Shown: piece by piece, positions 1 to 7,195 of the stretch
Layout of the letters: every line of letters begins with the position of its first letter
Numbering within the stretch: position 1 is the first letter of the stretch
Assembly (NCBI RefSeq): GCF_000993825.1
Contig: NZ_CP011114.1
Coordinates: 3,224,001-3,288,000 of the forward strand
Direction: 5' to 3'
Origin: Paenibacillus durus ATCC 35681
Lineage (GTDB): Bacteria; Bacillota; Bacilli; Paenibacillales; Paenibacillaceae
DNA: 64,000 bases
Program-made: the position numbers and the translations under genes
The notes under the pieces: model-generated
What the model saw: the letters and a program-made list of their open reading frames with translations, nothing else
Databases searched by the model: none
What the model was told of the DNA's origin: nothing

Positions 1-382
1 CGATAAATTTGCGGTGGTAGAGCGCCGCCAGCATCCCCAGAAAAATACCGACAATAATCGACACGATAATAGCGACAAGCCCCAACTTCAGTGAAGCGGA
101 GAACGTCTGTCCAATAATATGTGATACGTCCTGATTCAAGCGTTTCATGGAAACTCCAAAATCACCTTGCACAATGTTACCCAAATATTTAAGATACTGC
201 TGGGAGACGGGCTTGTCCAGACCGTACTGTTCATACAGCCGCTGGCGGATTTCGTCCGGTATTTTCTTCTCGGATGTGAACGGATCACCCGGAATAGCCT
301 TCATCAGAAAAAACGTTGCTGAGATCAGCACAAACAGGGAAACCAGCATATAAAAAAACTTATTCGCAATATAGCGTACCAT
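1..382 (-). CDS. Peptide ABC transporter permease, OppB/DppB type (partial, 3' end outside window)
   Basis: This is the N-terminal 127 residues of an inner-membrane permease of a binding-protein-dependent peptide importer. The protein starts MVRYIANKFFYML with a first membrane segment at about residues 9-28. It then has the extracytoplasmic stretch typical of OppB/DppB (GDPF, EQYGLDKPV, the region before the second membrane segment) and a second hydrophobic segment near residues 103-122. The ATG at 380-382 is preceded by AGGAGG in the right place (plus strand 391-400). The window edge cuts the gene, so the EAA loop that contacts the ATPase is not seen. It lies downstream of the oppA-type gene (2409-4106) on the same strand and presumably belongs to the same transporter, but an insertion sequence now sits between them. 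OppB and DppB cannot be told apart here. Confidence 0.88.
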   Translation of the reverse strand, partial: MVRYIANKFFYMLVSLFVLISATFFLMKAIPGDPFTSEKKIPDEIRQRLYEQYGLDKPVSQQYLKYLGNIVQGDFGVSMKRLNQDVSHIIGQTFSASLKLGLVAIIVSIIVGIFLGMLAALYHRKFI

Positions 383-508
383 GCCCGTCAACACCTCCTT
401 CGACATTTTTTTCACAACATAATATGATTTTATGCAATTATTGACCAGTTGTCCACGATTCTATATTTTGTAATTTATATATAATTTTTACAAGTGATAA
501 ACATGTAA

Positions 509-602
509 GAAGAAACGACTGTACCGTCCTGATAGGGGACGTCATCCGTTTCTCGAAAAATATAAGGCAAAGGATAAGCGCGCAGTTTGTAAGTTTATAT
601 TT
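509..602 (+). repeat. Structured intergenic repeat, copy A
   Basis: This 94-bp segment folds into two successive hairpins. The first has outer arms GAAACG/CGTTTC and an inner CGTCC/GGACG helix. The second has arms AAATATAA/TTATATTT around GATAAGCGC. A second copy lies inverted at 14038-14137 with the same order of blocks and similar spacing. It sits between the oppB-type gene and the insertion sequence, in the original oppA-oppB spacer. Its role is unknown. A mobile palindromic repeat and a structured RNA are both possible. Confidence 0.7.
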
Positions 603-603
603 C

Positions 604-611
604 AAAAAAAA
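604..611. repeat. 8-bp target duplication of the IS, left copy (A8)
   Basis: Eight A residues abut the left inverted repeat and are matched by eight A residues just outside the right inverted repeat (2286-2293). On the minus strand the right copy is the T-run of the oppA terminator. An 8-bp duplication fits several IS families. Because the repeat is a homopolymer, the exact length is less certain than usual. Confidence 0.7.
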
Positions 612-1214
612 CTACGACTGCCCGTTTAGCAAACAAACCCGTTGTTCAAGGCGAGCCAAGTACAAATTCGGGTTTCGACGAAAGCGGAGTCGTTGTACAC
701 CTTCCAACAGACGGGATTCCCACTGACTCCGTTCTTGGCGGTAGGAGGCATATTCTACATGTCGGAGTCGACTTAAAAGGTCGGCTTGGTCCAGGGCATC
801 ATCCACCCAGACAATAAATTCTCCATTGCGCCAAATGTAACGGTTCCAACTACGCAGCCCCGTCATTCGACGGTGACGTGTCTTGGTCTGACGAAAATAT
901 CGTTCATGGTCATTGTTGGTTCGGGGCAGATAAGAGGTGTCATAACACGCAAAGAGGCCCTCCCAAAACCCCTCTGTATATCGCCGGAAATTGGTAACCA
1001 TAATCACATCCTCTTCGCGAGTATACGTATTCTCCAGTTCGTCTCTTAGCCATTGCATCTGCAGACGGACGGAGGCAGCGGTTTGTCCCGGTTTGGGATT
1101 TAGAATATGGGCGGCATCCTCGAGAGGACGAAGCCAGCGCTTCACCGCCTCATATTGAGGATGGAAGGTCTCGAGCTTCTCAAAAAGCTTCAGCAGCTTC
1201 CCGTTGAATCGGAG
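612..1214 (-). pseudogene. Transposase, C-terminal part (after the frame change)
   Basis: This is the distal part of the IS transposase, readable from the frame change at 1215-1225 to the stop inside the left inverted repeat. A GTG codon at 1143-1145 could start a free 177-residue protein, but no good ribosome site precedes it. Reading continues upstream in the same frame to the frame-change site, which indicates one original protein. The motif RTNNDHERYF (Glu at residue 81 counted from the GTG), followed by basic residues and RRMTG, matches the catalytic Glu region of DDE transposases. Alone it lacks both catalytic Asp residues. Joined to the upstream part it would make a protein of about 535 residues. 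Confidence 0.8.
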
Positions 1215-2203
1215 CCCCCTTTTTTAGAGCAGCGTTTCAGTGATTTCTGGATCGCCTTTGCCCCTTCGTAAACCCGGATACCGGGAAGATCCAGAGGCGG
1301 ATTGCCATCTTCCAGCAAAATGGAGCGTACGGCCGCCAGGTATTCCTTGGTAATCTCGGCTTCGTCGGAGGATTCGCACTGCACTTGTTTTTCCAATTCA
1401 CGGATACCGCGCAAGTTTTTCTTAATGCCTGTCTTGAGTTTTCGGTCAAGCTCCATGACAGGTTTGGCAATGTCCTTTAGGTAGTGGTACTGACAGTACT
1501 GGTACGGGATGTCCGGCCACAGCCCGGACATCGCCAGACGGATCGAATGTTGGCCATCGCTGAGGAGTCCAATGACGGGAAAGCCTAACTGTTCCACCGG
1601 TTCGAGTAGACGCTTCAATTCTTCCGCGCTGCCGCTTTTCAAGTTTTTAGCTGCCAAAATGCTGCCGCTAAATCCTTCCCGCACCACGTACAGCGTCTCG
1701 TTTCCCTTTTCGGGTTGAACTCCATCCATGGAAAGAAGCAGACCGCCATATTCCCGTACGACATCTGCCAACTTCTCGCGAAGATGGTCGGTCACCGAAG
1801 CACGGAGCAAGGTGAGATAGCGTTCGTACAGCCGCATACAATTGCGCTCAGAGGTCACGACACCTCGTTGGTTCAATTCCTCGTTTAGTTCCGCAAGGGT
1901 GTAGTGGTGCTTGAAGCGAAGCTCGCCAACGAGCGCAAGCACATCGAAGCCATAAGACGTGTGTTTCATAACTAAAGCATCAGCTTGGGCTGAACGATAA
2001 TACGCTTTAGGGTAGGGGCAGTTAGGCCCCGGGCACGAGTATGCCATGCTCCAAACCTCAATGATTCCGGACAATGTATTTACATTTTTATGCCAAGCGG
2101 TATGATGCCGCTTCAGTTTAGTCCCGCAATGGGGACAGTGTCGCAGCTCGCTGTGGAAATATACTTTTTGCTCAGGAACAATTCGGTTTTTGATTGAAGG
2201 CAT
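1190..2203 (-). pseudogene. Transposase, N-terminal part (337 aa, ends after the frame change)
   Basis: The N-terminal part starts at an ATG just inside the right inverted repeat. Four cysteines (CPHC at 23-26, then Cys57 and Cys62) look like a zinc ribbon. The core contains LLLSMDGV (Asp160) and LLSDGQHS (Asp216), followed by YCQYHYLKDI, as in Mutator-like/IS256-like DDE enzymes. After the run AAAAAAGGGGG (plus strand 1215-1225) the frame reads about a dozen out-of-frame residues and stops, before the catalytic Glu. A -1 shift at the run restores the reading frame into 612-1145. This is either a natural frameshift element or an inactivating one-base loss. The heptamer phase is not the classical A AAA AAG, which favours mutation or slippage. 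Confidence 0.8.
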
Positions 2204-2293
2204 AAGAAGCCCCTCCTTCCTTACCCTTTATTACCCGGTAGGAAGGACTTTACCGTTGATTGGTTAGTGAAACGGGCAGACGTAGAAAAAAAA

Positions 2294-2325
2294 GGGATAT
2301 ATATGGAATTCCACATATATATCCC
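2294..2325 (-). terminator. Intrinsic terminator of oppA, T-run at the IS junction
   Basis: An 11-bp stem, GGGATATATAT/ATATATATCCC, is followed on the minus strand by exactly eight T residues (2286-2293) and then the IS end. It lies about 85 bp downstream of the oppA stop. The T-run served as the insertion target and was duplicated, so the terminator remains formally intact. Confidence 0.82.
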
Positions 2326-2408
2326 GAAGTGCAAGATCTACTTCAGATATTTAATCATTTCAATTCAATTAAATATACTTACTGAAGCTTAAAGCAATTT
2401 CTTCAATC

Positions 2409-4106
2409 TTAGTGCTCGAGCAGGTAAGCGCGAGTCAGGTCAATAGCGCCGCTGAAATCAAGCGTAACGCCTTTCAGGTAAGGCTTAGTCAGCGAGTTGT
2501 TGGTATAGTAGTAAATCGGCATCAGGATCATATCGTCCTGAATGATCATTTTCTCAGCTGCTGCAAATTTCTCTTGACGAACCGCAGCATCACCCGTCGC
2601 CTTCGCTTCGGCGATCAGCTTATCATATGCAGGGTTGGCATAACCGGTATCGTTGTTACCGCCTTTGGTTACCCACATGTCAAGGAAGGTCATCGGATCG
2701 TTGTAATCCGCTGTCCAGCCTGCGCGGGCAACTTGGAAGTTCTGATGTTGACGGTTTTCGATAAATACGGCCCATTCTTGATTTTCCAGCTTCACGTCAA
2801 TGCCCAGAGCTTTCTTCCACATGTCAGCGACTGCCAGGGCAATCTTCTTATGGCCTTCACTCGTGTTGTACGACAGGGTGAAGGTAGGCAGTTTAGTCAG
2901 GCCTTCTTCTTGCAGACCTTCAGCCAGCAGAGTCTTGGCTTGTGCTACATCTTCAGTAAAGTAGTTGTCTTTAATAGCCGTGCGGTATTCACCGTTAGCG
3001 CCGGCAACGCCCGGAGGAACATAGCCGAATGCCGGCAGTTGTCCGCCCAGCGTAACCTTGTCAATCAGCGTTTGACGGTCGATCGCCATCGCAAGAGCCT
3101 TACGAATCTTAACGTTGCTGAAAGGTTTCTCAGTCACGTTGAACTCGTAGTAGTACACACTTGCAATACCTTTTCTTTGGAACTCATCCGGATATTTTTG
3201 TTGAACGATCGGAAGCTGCTCCGTCGGAATTTCGCCGTTTGGAGCGCCTGAATAGTCCAATTGGCCACTTTCGTATGCTTGGAGTTCGGTAGCGCTGCTG
3301 TTCACGAGCGAGAAGTCGATTTTGCTAAGTTTAATGGAATCTTTATCCCAGTAGTTGTCGTTCTTGGATACTTGCAGCGATTGTCCAGTCGTCCATTCGG
3401 TCAGTGTGAAAGGACCGTCAACGATCATAGTGTCTTTGCTTGTTGCCCATTTCGCATTGCCTTCAACGGATTTATGAACCGGATAGTAAGTATAGAAGGA
3501 CAGAAGACCCAGGAAATATGGAGTTGGCGCTTTCAGCGTCACTTCCAGCGTCTTGTCGTCAACCGCTTTAACGCCTACTTGGTTGAAGTCGGTAATTTTC
3601 TTTTCGTTGTACTCTTGAGCGTTCTTCAGGTAATACAATTGGTAAGAGTAAGGGGCAGGCTCAGCAGCGGCAGGATCAAGGACCCGCTTCCAAGCGCGAA
3701 CGAAGTCGGCGGAAGTTACAGGGTCTCCATTACTCCACTTGGCGTCGCGCAGGTGGAACGTATATACTAAACCGTCAGCGGAAACATCCCATTTCTCGGC
3801 GATGCCCGGCTCGGCTTGTCCAGTTTCATCATTCATGCGGGTCAAACCTTCGTACATGGTCTTCAGGACCGTGTTAGCCTGGCTGTCTTGCGCAAGAGCC
3901 GGATCGAATGTCGGAGGCTCGGAGCTCAGGTTAATTTTAAGCGTTTGATCAGCGGCGAGCTTCTCTCCCGATGCGCTTCCATCAGAAGCGGCTGGTGTGT
4001 TGCCAGTGTTCGTGGCAGCATTATTGCCACCGCCGCATCCTGCAAGCACGGTTCCAATGACAAGAACGAGTGCGAACAGGAGTAAAAGACTTTTACTCTT
4101 CTTCAT
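2409..4106 (-). CDS. oppA: Oligopeptide ABC transporter substrate-binding lipoprotein (OppA/DppE type)
   Basis: This 565-residue protein has a lipoprotein signal: basic start, hydrophobic stretch 7-22 and LAGC with Cys24 as the lipidation site. A Gly/Asn/Thr/Ser-rich linker follows. The mature part is a family 5 peptide-binding protein (motifs VYTFHLRDAKWSNGDPVTSADFV near residues 115-135, LTEWTTGQ, FEFNV-like YYEFNVTEKPFSN, ARAGWTADYNDP near 465). Lipid-anchored proteins of this family capture peptides outside the membrane and deliver them to OppB/C. The ATG has GGGGGA upstream. It is transcribed ahead of the oppB-type gene, with a terminator and now an IS between them. Substrate specificity cannot be read from sequence. 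The intergenic region 4107-4253 is AT-rich and shows no promoter I would defend. Confidence 0.93.
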   Translation of the reverse strand: MKKSKSLLLLFALVLVIGTVLAGCGGGNNAATNTGNTPAASDGSASGEKLAADQTLKINLSSEPPTFDPALAQDSQANTVLKTMYEGLTRMNDETGQAEPGIAEKWDVSADGLVYTFHLRDAKWSNGDPVTSADFVRAWKRVLDPAAAEPAPYSYQLYYLKNAQEYNEKKITDFNQVGVKAVDDKTLEVTLKAPTPYFLGLLSFYTYYPVHKSVEGNAKWATSKDTMIVDGPFTLTEWTTGQSLQVSKNDNYWDKDSIKLSKIDFSLVNSSATELQAYESGQLDYSGAPNGEIPTEQLPIVQQKYPDEFQRKGIASVYYYEFNVTEKPFSNVKIRKALAMAIDRQTLIDKVTLGGQLPAFGYVPPGVAGANGEYRTAIKDNYFTEDVAQAKTLLAEGLQEEGLTKLPTFTLSYNTSEGHKKIALAVADMWKKALGIDVKLENQEWAVFIENRQHQNFQVARAGWTADYNDPMTFLDMWVTKGGNNDTGYANPAYDKLIAEAKATGDAAVRQEKFAAAEKMIIQDDMILMPIYYYTNNSLTKPYLKGVTLDFSGAIDLTRAYLLEH

Positions 4107-4253
4107 CTAGCAGTTCCCCCTAAATAGAATGTGGTATATGGTTTATGATTATACAACCAGTGGTCAAAAAAATCCAGAGGAATGTACTCGTAAATAAAGT
4201 TTTTTAATTTTTTTAAAAATTATGTGACAACCTTATTCTATTCATGTTAGATT

Positions 4254-4643
4254 TCATGACATTACCTTTAGGATATACTTAATCATTCCGACAACCATGA
4301 ATACCACATAACCTGTCCCCATGAACAAAAAGCCAAGCCTCCAGACCGCCCTCAGCAATCTTTTCCCGTCTACCTTTCCCTTCAGGCGATTCTGAGCGCC
4401 GCCGATCAATCCCGCCGCAATCAGCACAAGCAGGAGAATCAGATAGAATCCGAAGCCCGAATGAAAAATGATATTGAACAGCGCCGATACGGAGAACAGC
4501 AGAAAAACAGTCGTCACATCCATAGCCAGCTGTAGAGCCGGCTTCTTGTCCCGCCCCATAGCAACAGAGATAAAATAGACGAGCAAAAAAGGCAGTACAG
4601 GCGTTATGCTTAATACGATCAGCGAATTGCGGAGCCATTCCAA
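4254..4643 (-). CDS. yllA: DUF3397 membrane protein (YllA-like)
   Basis: A 129-residue integral membrane protein with four predicted hydrophobic segments (about 7-29, 41-62, 66-82, 104-125) and a basic cytoplasmic loop with RLKGKVDGKRLLR. Length and pattern match the DUF3397 family, which lies directly downstream of the ketopantoate reductase paralogue ylbQ/panE in B. subtilis, as here. The start is TTG at 4641-4643 behind GAGGTGA, whose TGA is the stop of panE six bases upstream, so the two are almost certainly co-transcribed. In B. subtilis the dcw division cluster (mraZ onward) follows; here a peptide transporter follows instead. The function of the family is unknown. Confidence 0.8.
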   Translation of the reverse strand: MEWLRNSLIVLSITPVLPFLLVYFISVAMGRDKKPALQLAMDVTTVFLLFSVSALFNIIFHSGFGFYLILLLVLIAAGLIGGAQNRLKGKVDGKRLLRAVWRLGFLFMGTGYVVFMVVGMIKYILKVMS

Positions 4644-4649
4644 GCGGCT

Positions 4650-5618
4650 TCACCTCTCCTTTACAATCATGCCCTCCACCATCCTGATTATCAATCGGTG
4701 CGCGGGCACATCTACGCCCGACTGGTTCGCCAATTCAACCAGACTGCCGTTAATCCAGCCGATTTCCGTCTCCCTGAAGGCCAGAACGTCAGCCAGCATG
4801 GAGGACAGATTTCCGGATGTCGCGCGGCATACTTCAAGTATGTCATCCCATAGGCTGAATTCGTAGGCAATACCGCAGGCGTCATAGACGGAAACCGCTT
4901 CCTCGTAAAGCTCCCTCATCATGCTTAGGCGCAGATCTGAGGCCAGCAGTTCACCGTTCGGAATACGCCATACAGCAGTCAGCGGATTAATTACGGCATT
5001 AATCAGAAGCTTCCGGAAAATTGCAATATCCACTTCATTCGACAACGTTACGGGAAATCCTGCTAACACCAGCGCCTCGGCCAATGAAGCTGCCGTAATA
5101 TTCTCCACGGTCCCGTTCTCCCCCCACAAACCGATGACCGTCCGTCCCGTCCCAGCGTGAACGACACGGACTGGAGACTCCCGCTTGGCTCCTTCCGTCG
5201 TTACGGCGGCATACAGATGGGCCGCAGGCAGCAGTTCCTGAAGCAGTTCCAAATGTCCCCAGCCGTTCTGAAGACATAGAAGATTCAGTTCGCTTTGCCG
5301 AAGCGGAGCAAGGAGTTCCGGCAGCATGCTGCGAAGCGGCCCTTGTTTGACTGCTAGCACTAGCCAGTCTCCGGGCTGCTCCGGATAGAGCCGGGAGAAC
5401 TCGCTCATGGGCAGTGCTTCAACCTCGCTGCCTGGAACCAGGATCGGCTGCCGTCCGTCCTCATAGCTTATCGTAATGCCGTCTTCCGAAAGCGCCGCGC
5501 GCTGCTCTTCGCTTCTGCACCATAGCCTCACTCTGTTTCCGGCAAAGATCAGCTTCCCCGCCAGCAGAAGTCCGAGCGAGCCTGCACCAATAATATCGAT
5601 TCTCAAAGCTCTATCCAC
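4650..5618 (-). CDS. panE: 2-dehydropantoate 2-reductase
   Basis: This protein reduces ketopantoate to pantoate with NADPH in pantothenate/CoA synthesis. It has an N-terminal Rossmann fold with the GAGSLG dinucleotide loop at residues 11-16, and a C-terminal helical domain of the ketopantoate reductase family (KLLINAVINPLTA at about 208-220, with the conserved Lys and Asn of the active site). The longest frame starts at GTG 5618. A TTG at 5606 behind GGTGGA gives a start closer to the family's usual MRI-type N terminus and is at least as likely. About 320 residues is normal length. It is followed six bases later by yllA, as in B. subtilis ylbQ-yllA. Ketopantoate reductase paralogues exist, so the pathway role is inferred. 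Confidence 0.87.
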   Translation of the reverse strand: MDRALRIDIIGAGSLGLLLAGKLIFAGNRVRLWCRSEEQRAALSEDGITISYEDGRQPILVPGSEVEALPMSEFSRLYPEQPGDWLVLAVKQGPLRSMLPELLAPLRQSELNLLCLQNGWGHLELLQELLPAAHLYAAVTTEGAKRESPVRVVHAGTGRTVIGLWGENGTVENITAASLAEALVLAGFPVTLSNEVDIAIFRKLLINAVINPLTAVWRIPNGELLASDLRLSMMRELYEEAVSVYDACGIAYEFSLWDDILEVCRATSGNLSSMLADVLAFRETEIGWINGSLVELANQSGVDVPAHRLIIRMVEGMIVKER

Positions 5619-5739
5619 CGTCCATCCATCATATAATTAGCAGTTCCGTGGTTTTCGCAAAAGCAACTGAGCACGCTTTGAAGCCACGATCCCATTTTAC
5701 GGGGTTACTTGTCTAGTATATCGGGCGGTGGACAAAAGG

Positions 5740-5785
5740 AAAATCCCGCCTGCGCGGCATCTATTCATGCCGCAGGCGGGATTTT
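5740..5785 (-). terminator. Intrinsic terminator downstream of the gerR-like gene
   Basis: A long, nearly perfect hairpin: AAAATCCCGCCTGCG pairs with CGCAGGCGGGATTTT, with an inner CGGCAT/ATGCCG. The A/T-rich arms supply a T-tract in both directions. It lies 18 bp after the stop at 5803. Confidence 0.85.
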
Positions 5786-5802
5786 GTAAATATTGCTCTC
5801 CT

Positions 5803-6447
5803 TCATTCGATTCTTTCCAGATTTCCGTTGGCGTCCATCTTGAAGCGGTTCTTGATTTCCTCTTCCTCTTCGCTTAAGAATGCGAGCCTGCGGGCGCGGT
5901 CCATGATCTGAATAAGCGCCTTGTAGTCATCGTTAACCACGCGATAATCGCTTTGGGCCGTATTCACTTCTTTGGACAATCTCTCATTCTCGGCTCGGAG
6001 TTCGGACAGCTCCTCCTCCTTATCGCGAAGATCCCTTTCCAGCATTTTTAGCTGACGGCCCGCCTCCTGATAAGTACCCTTCCACTGTCTCAGAAACCGG
6101 ATAACGGCATCGATGGACAAGGAGTTCTCGGCTCCTTCATTCCCGTAAATCTCATCACCGTCACCGATAATGAAGCCGGCTACCTGCGCGCCTCTGGACG
6201 AGGTTTGTTTTTTCAGATAGCTCCTTTTCTGACGCTGGCCTTTCGCAATAGTTATCGCTTCCTCGTAGCTTTTGCGAACACTGCTGTTCCAGCGAAATCC
6301 GCAGGCCGCCGATGTCCTGCCGATTCTTTCGCCCACTTCTTCAAACGCGGCGAGCTGTGTACTGCCTTCCCGGATATGGCGCAGTGTAACCTCGGCCAAA
6401 ATGAGATCGTCTTCCTCGCTCCAGGCATCCTGTCTAATGGCTGTCAT
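5803..6447 (-). CDS. gerR: RsfA/GerR family sporulation transcription factor
   Basis: This 214-residue protein opens with a Myb/SANT-like DNA-binding domain (residues 1-65: DAWSEEDDLILAEVTLRHI, then GRTSAACGFRWNSSVRK). The second half is a coiled coil (about 110-180: LKMLERDLRDKEEELSELRAE). This is the RsfA family, whose members tune late sporulation sigma regulons. RsfA acts in the forespore and GerR (YlbO) in the mother cell. The position directly upstream of panE-yllA matches ylbO in B. subtilis, so GerR is the better name, though orthology is inferred from synteny. The ATG at 6447 follows AGGAGG. No convincing sigma-E promoter was recognised upstream. Confidence 0.82.
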   Translation of the reverse strand: MTAIRQDAWSEEDDLILAEVTLRHIREGSTQLAAFEEVGERIGRTSAACGFRWNSSVRKSYEEAITIAKGQRQKRSYLKKQTSSRGAQVAGFIIGDGDEIYGNEGAENSLSIDAVIRFLRQWKGTYQEAGRQLKMLERDLRDKEEELSELRAENERLSKEVNTAQSDYRVVNDDYKALIQIMDRARRLAFLSEEEEEIKNRFKMDANGNLERIE

Positions 6448-6712
6448 AAAGCCAAACCTCCTAGTAACATCTTGAAATAACCATTTTCATAACCGGCGAT
6501 CCCGCCAGCAAGTGAATGGGGATAAAAGCTGCTTACTCCATTCCTATGCCTCTCATAGAGTTCATAGAATCTATTTGATACTCATTTGTATTTCCATTTT
6601 GGCTTCGGCTCATACGCAGTCGTGGGAAAATAGCGCTTTTAGCATCTTCCCCCGCCGTCAATCATATAGATCACATTCCCTGGGAAATCGCCCTCTTTTT
6701 CCATTGTATTCG

Positions 6713-6741
6713 TTTACACTGTTTTGCTCGCCGGGTATAAT
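6713..6741 (+). promoter_or_regulatory. SigA-type promoter of the DUF2626 gene
   Basis: TTTACA at 6713-6718 and TATAAT at 6736-6741 are separated by 17 bp. It lies 50 bp before the GTG start at 6791 and 32 bp before its AAGGAGGGGG site. The remainder of the 343-bp divergent gap (6448-6712) shows only a weak inverted repeat around AATGGGG/CTCCATT. Confidence 0.75.
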
Positions 6742-6790
6742 AAATATAAGGTTTATCCATTCGTTTAAGCCTAAGGAGGGGGATGGTAAA

Positions 6791-7027
6791 GTGGCTCGGA
6801 TGTTTCGTGTACTGGGATTTTTCACGCTGACAACCGGTCTGATGGCGTTTGCTGGCGGTATGATCGAAATGGCCCTGTTGTTCTTTTTACAGACCGCATT
6901 TTTCGTGATCATGGGGTATATGAAGTTTACCGAAAAAACCTATATCCTGCTGTTCTGGGGCTATATGATTGTCACATTTACAGGCTTCAGCTACTGGACG
7001 ATCTTTGAGATGGGCCTTCCCCTGTGA
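6791..7027 (+). CDS. DUF2626 small membrane protein (YqgY-like)
   Basis: A 78-residue protein with three hydrophobic segments (about 6-25, 28-45, 52-72). The RMFRVLGFFTL start and the FFLQTAFFVIMGYMKFTEKTYI core match the DUF2626 family of Bacillales. The correct start is GTG 6791, nine bases after AAGGAGGGGG; a longer frame reaching upstream has no homologous character. Function is unknown. It is a single-gene unit with its own promoter (6713-6741) and terminator (7065-7083). Confidence 0.82.
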   Translation: MARMFRVLGFFTLTTGLMAFAGGMIEMALLFFLQTAFFVIMGYMKFTEKTYILLFWGYMIVTFTGFSYWTIFEMGLPL

Positions 7028-7064
7028 GCATCAGCTAAAAGCACCTGAGCAAACAACGGAATCA

Positions 7065-7083
7065 AAGCCCCACGCTGTGGGGT
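7065..7083 (+). terminator. Intrinsic terminator after the DUF2626 gene
   Basis: AAGCCCCAC, loop GCT, then GTGGGGTT, followed by ATTTTG. It lies 38 bp after the stop at 7027. Confidence 0.75.
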
Positions 7084-7195
7084 TATTTTGTGTGACTTGA
7101 TATAGGCTGCCGGCCTGAAAAGCGGTATGATATTTTTACAGGATCGAACATATCATACCTAGCATAAGCTAAGTTCTTCCAAGGAGGTGAGTGCG

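Larger units (their letters stand above)
612..2285 (-). mobile_element. Insertion sequence, 1674 bp, inserted in the oppA terminator
   Basis: The ends are inverted repeats of 16 bp with one mismatch: CTACGACTGCCCGTTT at 612-627 and the complement of CTACGTCTGCCCGTTT at 2270-2285. The element carries one transposase reading frame split in two (1190-2203 and 612-1145). The stop codon of the distal part (612-614) lies inside the left inverted repeat. Eight A residues flank both ends as a target duplication. The split protein has D, D and E residues in a spacing typical of DDE transposases. I could not assign an IS family with confidence. The 8-bp duplication and the TNN..E motif resemble IS256/Mutator-like elements in general terms only. 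Confidence 0.88.

Noticed and set aside
4107..4253. SigA promoter TTGACC...TATAAT before oppA
   Set aside because: The two boxes are only eight bases apart, so they cannot act as one promoter; I left the oppA promoter unassigned.
6512..6790. N-terminal extension of the DUF2626 gene
   Set aside because: It passes through the promoter (6713-6741) and ribosome site; family proteins start at RMFRVLGF.
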